From the NCBI GenBank assembly GCA_002440045.1, contig DJRI01000174.1:1-23921 (forward strand): a stretch of 23,921 bases of DNA, given 5' to 3'. Source of the stretch: Ruminococcaceae bacterium UBA6364. GTDB taxonomy: Bacteria; Bacillota; Clostridia; Oscillospirales; Acutalibacteraceae. This document shows positions 7,131 to 16,400 of the stretch, piece by piece (the stretch's first letter is position 1; each line of letters starts with the position of its first letter). The notes under the pieces were generated by a model, which was not told the origin of the DNA, ran no database searches, and saw only the letters and a list, made by a program, of their open reading frames with translations. A program made the translations under genes and the position numbers.

Positions 7131-7676
7131 GTGGAAAAACAAAAGTTGCTCGTTATTGAGGCTTCAAAAAGAGAAGAAAGCTTCTCTTTAGAGCTCTCGC
7201 GGTATGCGCTTTCGCTTTTTGGAGGCTTTGACACGTCGGTGTTCAATGTTTTCACAAATTCGTTTGCACCGTGCGACGGCTGTAATTTCTGCGAAAAGGC
7301 GGGCAAGTGCCGCCACCGCGACCTTGACGCGTTTTTTAAAGAGTTTGAAACCGCCGATGTTCTTTTGATTTTTTCACCTGTTTATAACGAGTCGTTTCCC
7401 GCGCCGATGAAAGCTCTTTTAGACCGCTTTCAGGTGTATTACACAAGCTTTTATGCAAATAAAAAGCGCCAGCCCATAAAAAAGAGGCGAAAAGCTGTTC
7501 TTACGGTCTGCTCGGGGCGCGGCGGCGAATTTGCGCTTTCTGTTATGGAGCGCCAGTTAAAAAATGTATTTTCAATTACGAATATTGAGTTCTCGGGAAG
7601 CGTGCTTTGCAATTTTACAGACACAAAGCCCGCGCTTGAAAATGCAAAAAGAGAACTTTGCGCTTTGCTTTTTTGA
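7131..7676 (+). CDS. Flavodoxin-fold NAD(P)H-dependent FMN reductase-like protein
   Basis: This 181-residue protein resembles the NADPH-dependent FMN reductase/iron-sulfur flavoprotein group of flavodoxin-like proteins. Evidence is the N-terminal KLLVIEASKREESFSLELSR segment (phosphate-binding loop after the first strand), the CDGCNFCEKAGKC cysteine cluster (Cys48, 51, 54, 60) where iron-sulfur flavoproteins bind a cluster, and the SPVYNESFPAPMKALLDRF segment (82-100), the characteristic 'SPVYxxxxPAxxKxxxDR' region. It probably binds FMN and transfers electrons in the cytoplasm; the partner is unknown. The start is a GTG at 7131 with AGGTGG at 7119-7124. It is 15 bases upstream of the PPC-like gene and leads the gene run towards the zinc transporter. 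Confidence 0.85.
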   Translation: MEKQKLLVIEASKREESFSLELSRYALSLFGGFDTSVFNVFTNSFAPCDGCNFCEKAGKCRHRDLDAFFKEFETADVLLIFSPVYNESFPAPMKALLDRFQVYYTSFYANKKRQPIKKRRKAVLTVCSGRGGEFALSVMERQLKNVFSITNIEFSGSVLCNFTDTKPALENAKRELCALLF

Positions 7677-7691
7677 AAGGATGTTTTGCGA

Positions 7692-9296
7692 ATGAAAAAG
7701 CCATCTTCAGGGTTTATAAAAACGGTTGCCGTGCTTCTTGCGGTTTTTGCCGTTTTTTCCTGCGCTGTTTGGGCGTTTGAGTCCTTAACCAACGACACCT
7801 TCAAATTCAATACGCCCACTTACATTAAGCCTAACAGCGAAACCGACGGCGTTATCAAAAATAAAAACGACTATGAGGCTTATATTTTTGAAGTGCCCGA
7901 AAACGGCGTTCTCAGCGTCAGCCTTGACCACGACAATTTTGCCGACACTTTAAAAGACGGCTGGATTATTACGCTCTATAAAATTTCAAAGGTCGACGGC
8001 AAAGAGCAGTATGACGAAATAACATATTTTAAATCATTTTGGAGCGACGTAACCGCAAGCTGGGGCGAAACGGGCGTTGCACCGGGCGAATACCTTATAC
8101 TTGTTGAACCGGGCGAGTTTATTCTCGACGTTAATTTCACGCTTGTTTTAAGATATGTCAAAACAAACGCCTATGAAAGAGAGTTCAACGACACAAAAGA
8201 AACGGCAATGCCGGTCGAAAGCAGCTGCGAAATATTCGGTTCATCGTCACAAAGAAAAGACGGCAACGATATTGACTGGTTCAAGCTCACCTTAAAGCAC
8301 GACGGTTTTGTCAATATAACCTTCTCGCACGAGGATAAATCGCTTCCCGTTGTTGCGTGGCTTGTTACGCTTACCTCCGAAGACGGCACTGTGCTTTCGG
8401 ACTTTTCGTCAAAGCTCAGCGAGCCGACTGTTACAAGCGGCGACGTTTCGCTTAAAGCGGGCGTGTATTACGTCTGCGTTGAGTCGCAGGTCGTTTACGG
8501 CAACACCTACAGCCTTAAATTCGAAATGGGCTCTGTCTCGGGCGGCGAATACGAGCCGAACGACTCCCCCGAAGAAGCAACGCTTATAGATGAAAACGAA
8601 TATATCACGGGCGCTCTTGCGCCGAGGCTTCTCGGTCTTGACAAGGATTATTATAAAATAAACGTTCCGAAAGACGGCGCTGTCGGCATAAGCTTTAAAC
8701 ACAGCGCTTCACAGGAGGATTACGCCGGTTGGAACGTGCGCCTTTTGAAAAAAGAGAGCGACGGCAGCTATTCCGAGATTATCAGAAAAATTTCTCATTG
8801 GAACGAAGAAGAGCTTAAAATTACGGGAATAGGATTAGGCGCAGGCGAATATTATATCGCGATTGACGCCGACTCCATGAAATACAATTCCGCTCAGTAT
8901 AATCTGAAGTGGACTTTCACCCCGCACAGCACTTACGAAAAAGAGCTTAACAACACCCGCGATACGGCGAACCCCGTAACATTTAATACCTATTGGTACG
9001 GCAAGCTTATCACAAAGGACGTTGACTTTGATAACGACTATTTCAGTTTTGAAACGACAGGACCGAAAAACGTCTGCGTTCAGCTTTGGCACGGCGTCGG
9101 CTCCGACAGCTCCGTTGCGTGGACCGTAAGCATAATTTCAGAAAGCGGCGAAGTTATTGCAAGCGTTATGTCGTCAAAGAGCGACGATGTTGTTTCAACC
9201 GGCGTTGTAGAGCTTGAAAATGCAGGCAAGTATTATGTCCTTGTGGAAACGGGTCTTGTTGAGTCCGAAGAAGAATACAACTTTATTATAATCACC
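7692..9296 (+). CDS. Exported protein with four tandem PPC-like beta domains
   Basis: The ATG at 7692 (535 residues) is chosen because GAAAGG at 7675-7680 lies 11 bases upstream; a TTG at 7686 would add two residues. Residues 8-29 form a signal peptide or membrane anchor; Cys24 (VFSC) is a poor lipobox. The rest is about four repeats of 115-125 residues (roughly 44-155, 161-279, 286-409, 414-535). Each has an aspartate-aromatic core (NDIDWFKL, LDKDYYKI, FDNDYFSF) and ends in a G-x-YY-[VI] strand (GVYYVCVES, GEYYIAIDA, GKYYVLVET). Repeats are joined by linkers of the form E-[FYL]-N-[DN]-[TS], as in the bacterial pre-peptidase C-terminal (PPC) family. No peptidase or other catalytic domain is present. 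It is probably a surface adhesin or scaffold; a zinc-linked role is only suggested by the znu genes beginning 15 bases downstream. Confidence 0.82.
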
Positions 9297-9313
9297 TGAC
9301 GGGGGCTTTGACG

Positions 9314-10228
9314 TTGAAAAAGTTAATTGCACTGCTTTTATGTGCGGCTTTACTGTCGCTTTGCGCCTGCACAGCGAATGTTCAAAGCGGCAAAACCGTT
9401 ATAGCGGCGTCGTTTTACCCGATATATATATTCACTTTGAACCTTGTTGACGGCATAGACGGCATAGAGCTTAAATGTATGGCTGAAGAAAACGTAGGCT
9501 GTCTTCACGATTATCAGCTTTTAGCAAAAGACGCGCGCCTTCTTGCCGACGCCAAGATACTTGTGATAAACGGCGCCGGAATGGAAAGCTTTATTGAGGA
9601 CGCCTATGAAAATAACGACTCGCTTTGCGTTATAGACTCGTCCGAGGGCGTTGAGCTTTTATTGGGCGGGTGCGGCGATGAAGAGTCGCACGCGCACTCT
9701 CACGCCCACGAAAGCGAAGCTAACGCGCATATATGGATGTCGGTCGAAAACGCCGAAAAGCAGGTAGAAAACATATCTTCGGCGCTTTGCCGTGAGTTGC
9801 CCGCATATTCGGAAAAAATTTCAGAAAATTGCGAGAGCTATATTTCAAGGCTTAAAGCGCTTAAAGACGAGCTTTTAAAAGAATGCGGTGCCATCGGGGA
9901 TATTCCCGTAATAACCTTTCACGAGGCTTATGACTACACCGCAAAAGAATTGGGTCTTTCAATCGAAGCTTCCGTTGAAAGCGACGAGGGCGGCGAGCCG
10001 ACTGCAAAGGAGCTTGCTTCTCTTTCAAAAATTATAAAAGAAAAACGCGTTAAGGCGCTGTTTACAGAGCCGTATTACAAAGGCTCTGCGGCAAATATTC
10101 TTGAGCGCGAAACGGGCGTTTCGGTTTATGTTTTAAACCCCGTTACAAGCGGCGAAAAAACGCTTACTGCGTATGAAGACATTATGCGCGAAAATATTAA
10201 AACGGTTTTAAAGGCGGTGAAGGCTTAA
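9314..10228 (+). CDS. znuA: Zinc ABC transporter, substrate-binding lipoprotein
   Basis: This 304-residue protein captures Zn2+ (or Mn2+) outside the membrane and hands it to ZnuB. A TTG start at 9314 is preferred over TTG 9308 because the GGGGG at 9301-9305 then has normal spacing. The N-terminus is a lipoprotein signal with a lipobox-like LCAC (Cys19). Metal ligands expected for the ZnuA/AdcA group are present: His65 in CLHDYQL, His139 in ANAHIW, and His203 in TFHEAY. A His-rich loop (HAHSHAH, about 126-132) lies just before His139, which favours zinc over manganese. It is followed with no gap by the ATPase gene, and GGTGAAGG near its 3' end serves as that gene's ribosome binding site. Confidence 0.93.
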   Translation: MKKLIALLLCAALLSLCACTANVQSGKTVIAASFYPIYIFTLNLVDGIDGIELKCMAEENVGCLHDYQLLAKDARLLADAKILVINGAGMESFIEDAYENNDSLCVIDSSEGVELLLGGCGDEESHAHSHAHESEANAHIWMSVENAEKQVENISSALCRELPAYSEKISENCESYISRLKALKDELLKECGAIGDIPVITFHEAYDYTAKELGLSIEASVESDEGGEPTAKELASLSKIIKEKRVKALFTEPYYKGSAANILERETGVSVYVLNPVTSGEKTLTAYEDIMRENIKTVLKAVKA

Positions 10229-10978
10229 ATGGCGTCGGAAAACGGCTGCGGACTTTGCAGAATATCTGTTGATAATATCGGCGTAAAGCGCGGCGGCGAC
10301 GTGCTTTTGCACGATGTCAGCTTTGAGCTTCACTGCGGCGAATTAACTGCCCTAATCGGTGAAAACGGCGCGGGCAAAACGACTCTTTTGAAGTCAATTT
10401 TGGGCGAAATTAAGCATACGGGTACAGTGAGCTTTACGTCGCACGGCGGCAAAAAGCTTGACAAAATAACAATCGGCTATGTGCCTCAGCATCTTGATTT
10501 TGACCGATTTGCACCCGTAAGCGTGCTTGACTTTTTAAGCGTCGGCAGAACGGATGCACCCGTGTGCTTTGTGAAGCCGCGAAAATATATTAAGCAGATT
10601 GAAGAAGCGCTTGAAAGCGTCGGCTGTGCAGAGCTTAAAAACAGGCGGCTCGGCGCGCTTTCGGGCGGCGAGCTTCAGCGCGTAATGCTTGCGAATGCGC
10701 TTTACCCTTTGCCCGAGCTTTTAATACTTGACGAGCCTGTTTCGGGCGTTGACAAAAAGGGCAGTGAAAAATTCTACGAGGTAATTTCGGACCTTAAAAA
10801 GAATTATCATATGGCAATTGCCATTGTGTCGCACGACCTCGGTATAGTCGAGGAATATGCCGACAAGGTAATTCTTATAAACAAAACGGTGCTTAAATGC
10901 GGCAGCGCTTATGAGGTGTTTAATTCGGACGAATTTAAGCGCAGTTTTTATTTCGGTCAAAAGGCGGCGGGCGAATGA
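10229..10978 (+). CDS. znuC: Zinc ABC transporter, ATP-binding protein
   Basis: This 249-residue ABC ATPase powers the zinc importer from the cytoplasmic side. The motifs are complete: Walker A GENGAGKTT (44-52), Q-loop Gln87 in VPQHLDF, signature LSGGELQR (144-151), Walker B LLILDEP (164-170), and switch His202 in VSHDL. The start codon follows the znuA stop directly, and its stop overlaps the start of znuB by ATGA, so all three are translationally coupled. Assignment to zinc rather than manganese rests on the His-rich loop of the binding protein. Confidence 0.93.
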   Translation: MASENGCGLCRISVDNIGVKRGGDVLLHDVSFELHCGELTALIGENGAGKTTLLKSILGEIKHTGTVSFTSHGGKKLDKITIGYVPQHLDFDRFAPVSVLDFLSVGRTDAPVCFVKPRKYIKQIEEALESVGCAELKNRRLGALSGGELQRVMLANALYPLPELLILDEPVSGVDKKGSEKFYEVISDLKKNYHMAIAIVSHDLGIVEEYADKVILINKTVLKCGSAYEVFNSDEFKRSFYFGQKAAGE

Positions 10979-11808
10979 GTGTAATATACGAGGCGTTCCA
11001 TGCTATAATGCCGTTTTCGTGGGCAGGCTATAAATTTATGGTCAACGCATTTTTAGCGGTGCTTTTTATAGCTCCGCTTATGGGCGTTTTGGGAACGATG
11101 GCGGTCAATAACAAAATGGCGTTTTTTTCGGACGCTTTGGGGCACAGCGCATTAACGGGCGTGGCGCTCGGCGTTTTGCTCGGCGTAAAAAACGAAATGG
11201 TTGCGCTTATAGCCTTCGGCGTGCTTTTGGCGCTTGTTATAACAAAGGTTAAAAACGCGGGCGTTTCTTCTGCGGATACCGTCATAAGCGTGTTTTCTTC
11301 GGCTTCGATAGCCGTGGGGCTTTTGGTGCTTTCATACGGCGGCGGATTCCAAAAATACAACGCCTATTTAGTCGGCGACATTTTAAGTATAACCCCGTCG
11401 GAGCTTTTGGCGCTTCTGTTTGTTTTTGCCGCCGTTATCGTAATTTGGTGCTTTATTTATAACAAGCTTCTTATAATTTCAATAAACCGCGAGCTTGCGG
11501 CAAGCAGGGGAATAAAAACGGCGCTTTATGAGAATATATTCGTCGTTGTTGTTGCGGTAGTCGTAATGTTCTCAATAAAATGGATAGGAATTTTACTTAT
11601 CAATTCGCTTTTGATATTGCCGGCGGCATCTGCAAGAAATCTTGCTTCGGATTCGCGGCGTTATCTCGGGCTTTCGGTTTTAATATCGCTTATCGGCAGT
11701 ATCGCGGGGCTTTTGCTTTCGTTCTATTTCGGAATTTCGGCGGGCGCGGCGATAGTCACTTTGCTTGCGGCGGTGTTTTTCGTTACATATTTGTTCAGAA
11801 GAAAATGA
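10975..11808 (+). CDS. znuB: Zinc ABC transporter, permease
   Basis: This 277-residue polytopic protein belongs to the ABC-3 metal permease family (ZnuB/AdcB/MntB). About eight hydrophobic segments are seen. Family stretches include GVLGTMAVNNKMAFFSDALGHSAL near 36-60, typical of the region after the first membrane segment, SADTVISVFSSASIAVGLL near 97-115, and SIKWIGILLINSLLILPAASARNLA near 200-225. It overlaps znuC by four bases. Its stop is only 25 bases before mreB, and no terminator lies in that gap, so zinc import and mreB are likely on the same transcript. Confidence 0.92.
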   Translation: MSVIYEAFHAIMPFSWAGYKFMVNAFLAVLFIAPLMGVLGTMAVNNKMAFFSDALGHSALTGVALGVLLGVKNEMVALIAFGVLLALVITKVKNAGVSSADTVISVFSSASIAVGLLVLSYGGGFQKYNAYLVGDILSITPSELLALLFVFAAVIVIWCFIYNKLLIISINRELAASRGIKTALYENIFVVVVAVVVMFSIKWIGILLINSLLILPAASARNLASDSRRYLGLSVLISLIGSIAGLLLSFYFGISAGAAIVTLLAAVFFVTYLFRRK

Positions 11809-11833
11809 TTGGTTGAAAGGACTGTGTATATAA

Positions 11834-12841
11834 ATGTTGTTTTCGCAGGATATAGGCGTTGACCTCGGCACTGCCAACACGCTTGTTTTTGTTAAGGGAA
11901 AGGGTATTGTTATAAGAGAGCCTTCGGTTGTTGCCGTTGACGAAAGAACAAACCCGAAAACCGTTGTTGCAGTCGGCGCGGACGCAAAAAGAATGATAGG
12001 CAGAACCCCCGGCAGCATCGTGGCAGTGCGCCCCCTGAAGGACGGCGTTATTGCCGATTTTGATATGACCTCCGATATGCTCAAGGAGTTTATAAGAAGG
12101 GCAATAAGCGGTTCGCCTTTTAACAGGGCGCGCGTTATGATATGCATTCCCTCGGGCGTTACCGAGGTTGAAAGGCGCGCCGTTCACGACGCCGCAAAAA
12201 GTGCGGGCGCGCGTTATGTCAGCCTTATTGAAGAACCTATGGCGGCGGCAATCGGCGCGGGGCTTCCCGTGCTTGAAGCAACGGGCAGTATGATTGTTGA
12301 CATCGGCGGCGGCACATCCGAGGTTGCGGTTATATCGCTCGGTGATATAGTCACGGCTAAATCCGTAAGGGTCGCGGGCGACAATTTTGACGAAGCGATT
12401 ATTTCATATGTAAAAAGAACGTTCAACCTTCTTATAGGCGAACGCTCGGCAGAGGATATAAAAATAAAACTCGGCTCAGCTTACCCGTATGAGGGCGAGG
12501 CGGCAATGGAAATAAAGGGCAGAAACCTTCTTGACGGACTTCCCAAATCGGTTGAGATAACAAGCGAACAGGTGCGTGAAGCGCTTGCAGACCCTGTTGA
12601 CCAGATACTCGATTCCATTCGCTATACCCTTGACAGAACCCCGCCGGAGCTTTCGGCCGATATTATGGAGCGCGGCATAATGCTTACGGGCGGCGGCGCG
12701 CTTTTAAGAGGGCTTGATAAGCTTATTTCGGCTGAGACGGGTATGCCCGTAAAGGTTGCAAACGACCCGCTTGACTGCGTTGTTAACGGAACGGGCATTT
12801 GCCTTGAAAAGGATTTTCTCGGCTTTAACAAGAAGGGCTGA
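11834..12841 (+). CDS. mreB: Rod shape-determining protein MreB
   Basis: This 335-residue bacterial actin assembles membrane-associated filaments that guide lateral wall synthesis. Actin-fold signatures are complete: phosphate-1 loop [19 protein letters not shown] (6-24), the [14 protein letters not shown] segment near 135-148, phosphate-2 loop [14 protein letters not shown] (about 156-169), and adenosine motif [15 protein letters not shown] near 279-293. The N-terminal MLFSQD is the usual membrane-binding residue set of MreB. The length is typical. The ribosome binding site GAAAGGA lies at 11815-11821. The gene is immediately followed by mreC and mreD. A second paralogue (Mbl or MreBH) is possible elsewhere in the genome. 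Confidence 0.97.
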   Translation: MLFSQDIGVDLGTANTLVFVKGKGIVIREPSVVAVDERTNPKTVVAVGADAKRMIGRTPGSIVAVRPLKDGVIADFDMTSDMLKEFIRRAISGSPFNRARVMICIPSGVTEVERRAVHDAAKSAGARYVSLIEEPMAAAIGAGLPVLEATGSMIVDIGGGTSEVAVISLGDIVTAKSVRVAGDNFDEAIISYVKRTFNLLIGERSAEDIKIKLGSAYPYEGEAAMEIKGRNLLDGLPKSVEITSEQVREALADPVDQILDSIRYTLDRTPPELSADIMERGIMLTGGGALLRGLDKLISAETGMPVKVANDPLDCVVNGTGICLEKDFLGFNKKG

Positions 12842-12843
12842 TG

Positions 12844-13701
12844 ATGAAAAGATTTTTTAAAAGCGACAGCTTTAAAATTTTAGTCGTTACGGCGGCGGTG
12901 GCGTTTATAGGCGTTTTGTGCGCGGCGTTTTCTCACAATGCTTCGTCGCCCGCAACGTCGGTTATGAGCTTTGTTTTTTCGCCGCTTCAAAAGCTTTCTT
13001 CGGCAATTTCACATCAAATGAAGAATGTGTCGTCGGCTTTTGCTTCGTCGTCTTATTATAAAGACGAAAACGAAAAGCTTAAAACCGAATTGGAAGAATA
13101 CCGCGAAAGGCTTGCCGATTACGACGAGCTTAAAACAAAGGTTGACGCATACGAGAAATTTTACGATATAAAAAAATCCAATCCCGATTACAAGTTCAGC
13201 TACGGAACGGTCATTTCAAGAGACGCGGCGGACGCTTATAATTCGTTTGTTTTAAACACAGGCTCAAAAGACGGCGTTAAGGTGAACGACCCCGTTATTT
13301 ACGGCAGTTATGTCGTCGGGCTTGTGTGCAAGGTCAACACATCGACCTGCGTTGTCAGAACGGTGCTTGACCCGCGCGTCAACATAGGCGCTTTTGAGTC
13401 GGGCACGCGCGAATACGGTTATGTTTCAGGCTCCGACGCACTTTTCGGGGACGGACTTTGCAGGCTTTCGGGGCTTGACAGCTCCACTTCGATAGTCAGC
13501 GGCGGAATTGTCTGCACATCGGGCGCGGGCGGCGTGTTCCCGAACGGGCTTATAATCGGCGAAGTGGTTTCGGTTGAAGCAGACGATGTTTCGGCTTCAT
13601 ATTATGCCGAAGTTAAGCCGTTTTACGAGCCAGGCGAAATTACCGATGTTTTTGTAATAACATCGTTTGAGGGTCAGGGCGAGGGCGAAATTACCGACTG
13701 A
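12844..13701 (+). CDS. mreC: Rod shape-determining protein MreC
   Basis: This 285-residue protein links the cytoskeleton to extracellular wall enzymes. It has one N-terminal membrane segment (about 12-30), a coiled coil rich in Glu/Lys/Leu (about 73-110, DENEKLKTELEEYRERLADY), and the periplasmic-type beta-barrel domain with SYGTVISRD, DPRVNIGAF and VFPNGLIIGEVVSV stretches. Two adjacent ATG codons exist; 12844 gives better spacing from AAGAAGGG (12830-12837) than 12841, which overlaps the mreB stop. The C-terminus ends in an acidic-glycine stretch without known function. Confidence 0.94.
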   Translation: MKRFFKSDSFKILVVTAAVAFIGVLCAAFSHNASSPATSVMSFVFSPLQKLSSAISHQMKNVSSAFASSSYYKDENEKLKTELEEYRERLADYDELKTKVDAYEKFYDIKKSNPDYKFSYGTVISRDAADAYNSFVLNTGSKDGVKVNDPVIYGSYVVGLVCKVNTSTCVVRTVLDPRVNIGAFESGTREYGYVSGSDALFGDGLCRLSGLDSSTSIVSGGIVCTSGAGGVFPNGLIIGEVVSVEADDVSASYYAEVKPFYEPGEITDVFVITSFEGQGEGEITD

Positions 13702-13731
13702 CTGTTAAAATTTTGAAAGGGGGCGTGTGCC

Positions 13732-14250
13732 TTGCAATATGACGACAGCAGAAAAAAGACTGCGAGACGGATAATTTTTGCGCTTGTTACGGTCTTTACG
13801 GTGCTTTTGCAAAACAGTGCAAGCGCCGTCCTCGGAAGCTTTTCGGTGCGCCCGCTTGCGGTTATACCGCTTGTTATTTGCATTGCGATGTTTGAACGCG
13901 AAATTGCGGCGGCGCTTTTCGGCGCGTTTGCGGGCGTTTTGCTTGATGTATCTTCTGCAAAAGACGGATTCAACACGCTTTTGCTTATTATACTGTGCGC
14001 CGTGTGCAGCGTTCTTATAAGCCATCTTATGCGAAATAACATTATCACGGGAATGGTTTTGTGCGCGGCGTCGCTTCTTGTGTATCAGATAATTTATACA
14101 TTGGTGTTTGTGGGAGCGGGCGGCGTTGTCGGAATAAGAGCCGCGGCTTTGTTTTATATTCCGTCGTTTGCCGCTTCACTGCCGGCAATTCCGATTTTTT
14201 ATTACCTTGTTAAGGCGGTTTTTAAGCGTTTTCCGTCAGAAACGTATTGA
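13732..14250 (+). CDS. mreD: Rod shape-determining protein MreD
   Basis: This 172-residue hydrophobic protein has about five or six membrane segments (for example 14-30, 38-54, 57-73, 82-98, 104-125, 140-160). It matches MreD in size, hydropathy and position. Recognisable stretches are LQNSASAVLGSFSVRPLAVIPLV near the N-terminus and AALFGAFAGVLLDVSSAKDGFNTLLL in the middle. The start is a TTG at 13732 behind GAAAGGGGG (13714-13722); no in-frame ATG lies close. It belongs to the elongasome with MreC and PBP2. Confidence 0.9.
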   Translation: MQYDDSRKKTARRIIFALVTVFTVLLQNSASAVLGSFSVRPLAVIPLVICIAMFEREIAAALFGAFAGVLLDVSSAKDGFNTLLLIILCAVCSVLISHLMRNNIITGMVLCAASLLVYQIIYTLVFVGAGGVVGIRAAALFYIPSFAASLPAIPIFYYLVKAVFKRFPSETY

Positions 14251-14277
14251 GCCGCCGTGCGATTGTGAGAGTTAAAG

Positions 14278-16386
14278 ATGTCTATTGAGCAAAGAAGAAA
14301 AAGAAGAATAACGGGCGTTGTTGCAGTCGTCCTTGTTTTCGCTCTTTTAACGTCGGTTCTTGTGAAAATTCAGATTATCGACGGCAAAAAGTATAAAGCG
14401 GCGGGCGCGTCGCTTTCGGTGTCGCAAATGACCGTAAAGGCGGCGCGCGGCGAAATTCTCGACACAAACGGCGAAGCGCTTGTTACAAACAGACAGGGCT
14501 ATTCCGTGGTGTTTAAATACGCCGAATTTCCCTCTTACAAAAAGCAAAGCGAAAGAAACGAGCTTATTTATGCGCTTATAAACCTTTTTGAAAAAGACGG
14601 TGCAAAATGGCTCGACAGATTGCCCGTGATAAAAAAGGACGGCGCATTTTATATTGACGAAACAAAAAAGGAAGAGCTTCAATATCTCACTTCCGAAAAT
14701 ATGCTCGACCTTGAAAAAGGCGTAAATTCCACCGCCGACGAATGCCTTGACGGGCTTATTGAACGTTACGGACTCAATAAATATGAAAGAAGCGACGCAA
14801 GAGATATTGCGTCAGTTTGCTTCGGAATGAAATATCTCGGCTTTTCGGAGTCCAACGAGTATACATTCGCCGAGGATATTTCAAGCGAGCTTGTTTCAAA
14901 GATAAAAGAAAACAGCTCTGTTTTTAGGGGCGTTGACGCCGAAGCGGTAAGCTATCGCGAATATGACGATACGCTTGATTTTACACACATTCTCGGCGTT
15001 GTCGGCGCAATAAGCTCCGAAGAATACGACGCCGAAAAACAAAAGCTTGACGAAGAGCTTTCAAATGACAGCTTAACAAGGCTTCAAAGAACGGCTTTAA
15101 AAACAAACGCATATTCTCTTAACGATACTTACGGAAAAAGCGGAATAGAAGCGCTTATGGAGCACGAGCTGCGCGGCAAAAACGGAATTAAAACGGTAAC
15201 AACCACTTCAGACGGCACGCCGGAAGAAAGCTATCTTATAAAACCGTCTCAGGGCAACACCGTTGTAACGACGGTTGACAAGGGGCTTCAAAAGGTTGCG
15301 TATGCGGCGCTTGAAAAAATGCTTACCACAAACAGGCAGTCGCAGTATTTTGAGTGCGCGGGCGCAATACTTGTGCAGAACGTCAAAACAGGCGAGCTTC
15401 TTGTGTGCGCTTCGTATCCGTCGTATGACATAACGAAATATTTCAGCGATTATGAGGAGCTTGCAAACGACAGCGCAAGCCCGCTTTGGAACAGAGCGCT
15501 TCAAAGCGCATATGCACCCGGCTCCACCATGAAGCCCGCAATGGCGATTGCGGGGCTTGAAGAGGGCGTAATAACAAAGGACAGCACATATTATTGCGGC
15601 AAGTATTTCACCATTGAGGATATTACGCTTCAGTGCCTCGGCTATCACAAGTATCTTAACATCGGCACGGCGCTTGAACAGTCGTGCAACGTTTATTTTT
15701 ACGAATTGGGCAGAGACCTCGGCATTGACAAAATGAACAAGTATTCAAGCCTTTTGGGGCTCGGTCAAAAAACGGGCATAGAGCTTCCCGAGACCGAGGG
15801 TACTCTTGCGAGTATTGCAAACCGCGAAGCGAGCGGCGGCGTGTGGAACCCCGGCGACACGGTTCAGGCGGCAATCGGTCAGTCAGATAACCTTTTTTCA
15901 CCCATACAGCTTGTGAACTATTGCTCGATAATAGCAAACGGCGGCTACAGAATGAAACCTTACATAATAAAATCGGTGCTCTCGTCGGATATGTCAGAGG
16001 TTATATCAAAGACCGAGCCCGAGGTTTTAAACAAGCTTAATTTAAAAGATGACACGCTTGACATAGTGCGCGACGGTATGAGAAGAGTTGTTTTAAACGG
16101 CGGCTGCTCTTACTACTTTAAAGACTGCATAGTAGACGCGGCGGGCAAAACGGGTACTTCTCAGCTTAAAAGAACAACGGCTTCGGGCGTTACGATGGAC
16201 TGCAACAACGGCTTTTTCATCTCTTACGCGCCGTATGACGACCCCGAAATTGCAATTGCCGTAGTTGCCGAAAACGTCGGCAGCGGCAGCGGAATTTCAA
16301 AGGCGGCGGTTGACGTCTATAATTATTATTTCAGCCAAAAAACAAATTTCGAGCAGACCGGCAAAACGGGTACGCTTATTCCGTAA
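14278..16386 (+). CDS. mrdA: Penicillin-binding protein 2 (elongasome transpeptidase)
   Basis: This 702-residue class B penicillin-binding protein should cross-link peptidoglycan during side-wall elongation, with MreBCD and RodA. It has a short cytoplasmic N-terminus, one membrane segment (about 11-30), a dimerisation/pedestal region starting at VKAARGEILDTNGEALVTN, and a transpeptidase domain with all three motifs: STMK (catalytic Ser416, Lys419), SCN (Ser469-Asn471) and KTG (624-626). The start ATG at 14278 has only a weak purine-rich site upstream and follows mreD by 27 bases. The protein ends soon after the catalytic domain, with no PASTA domain, so a sporulation SpoVD-like role is less likely. 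No rodA is in the window. Confidence 0.93.
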   Translation: MSIEQRRKRRITGVVAVVLVFALLTSVLVKIQIIDGKKYKAAGASLSVSQMTVKAARGEILDTNGEALVTNRQGYSVVFKYAEFPSYKKQSERNELIYALINLFEKDGAKWLDRLPVIKKDGAFYIDETKKEELQYLTSENMLDLEKGVNSTADECLDGLIERYGLNKYERSDARDIASVCFGMKYLGFSESNEYTFAEDISSELVSKIKENSSVFRGVDAEAVSYREYDDTLDFTHILGVVGAISSEEYDAEKQKLDEELSNDSLTRLQRTALKTNAYSLNDTYGKSGIEALMEHELRGKNGIKTVTTTSDGTPEESYLIKPSQGNTVVTTVDKGLQKVAYAALEKMLTTNRQSQYFECAGAILVQNVKTGELLVCASYPSYDITKYFSDYEELANDSASPLWNRALQSAYAPGSTMKPAMAIAGLEEGVITKDSTYYCGKYFTIEDITLQCLGYHKYLNIGTALEQSCNVYFYELGRDLGIDKMNKYSSLLGLGQKTGIELPETEGTLASIANREASGGVWNPGDTVQAAIGQSDNLFSPIQLVNYCSIIANGGYRMKPYIIKSVLSSDMSEVISKTEPEVLNKLNLKDDTLDIVRDGMRRVVLNGGCSYYFKDCIVDAAGKTGTSQLKRTTASGVTMDCNNGFFISYAPYDDPEIAIAVVAENVGSGSGISKAAVDVYNYYFSQKTNFEQTGKTGTLIP

Positions 16387-16400
16387 AGGGGTGTAAAAGT

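Noticed and set aside
11680..12187. Minus-strand open frames across the znuB-mreB junction
   Set aside because: They are antisense to MreB's conserved ATP-binding region and have no start signals; judged to be by-products of codon bias.
16357..16386. Second GKTGT motif at the very C-terminus of PBP2
   Set aside because: The functional KTG is at residues 624-626 inside the transpeptidase domain. The terminal copy is outside the fold and is most likely chance.
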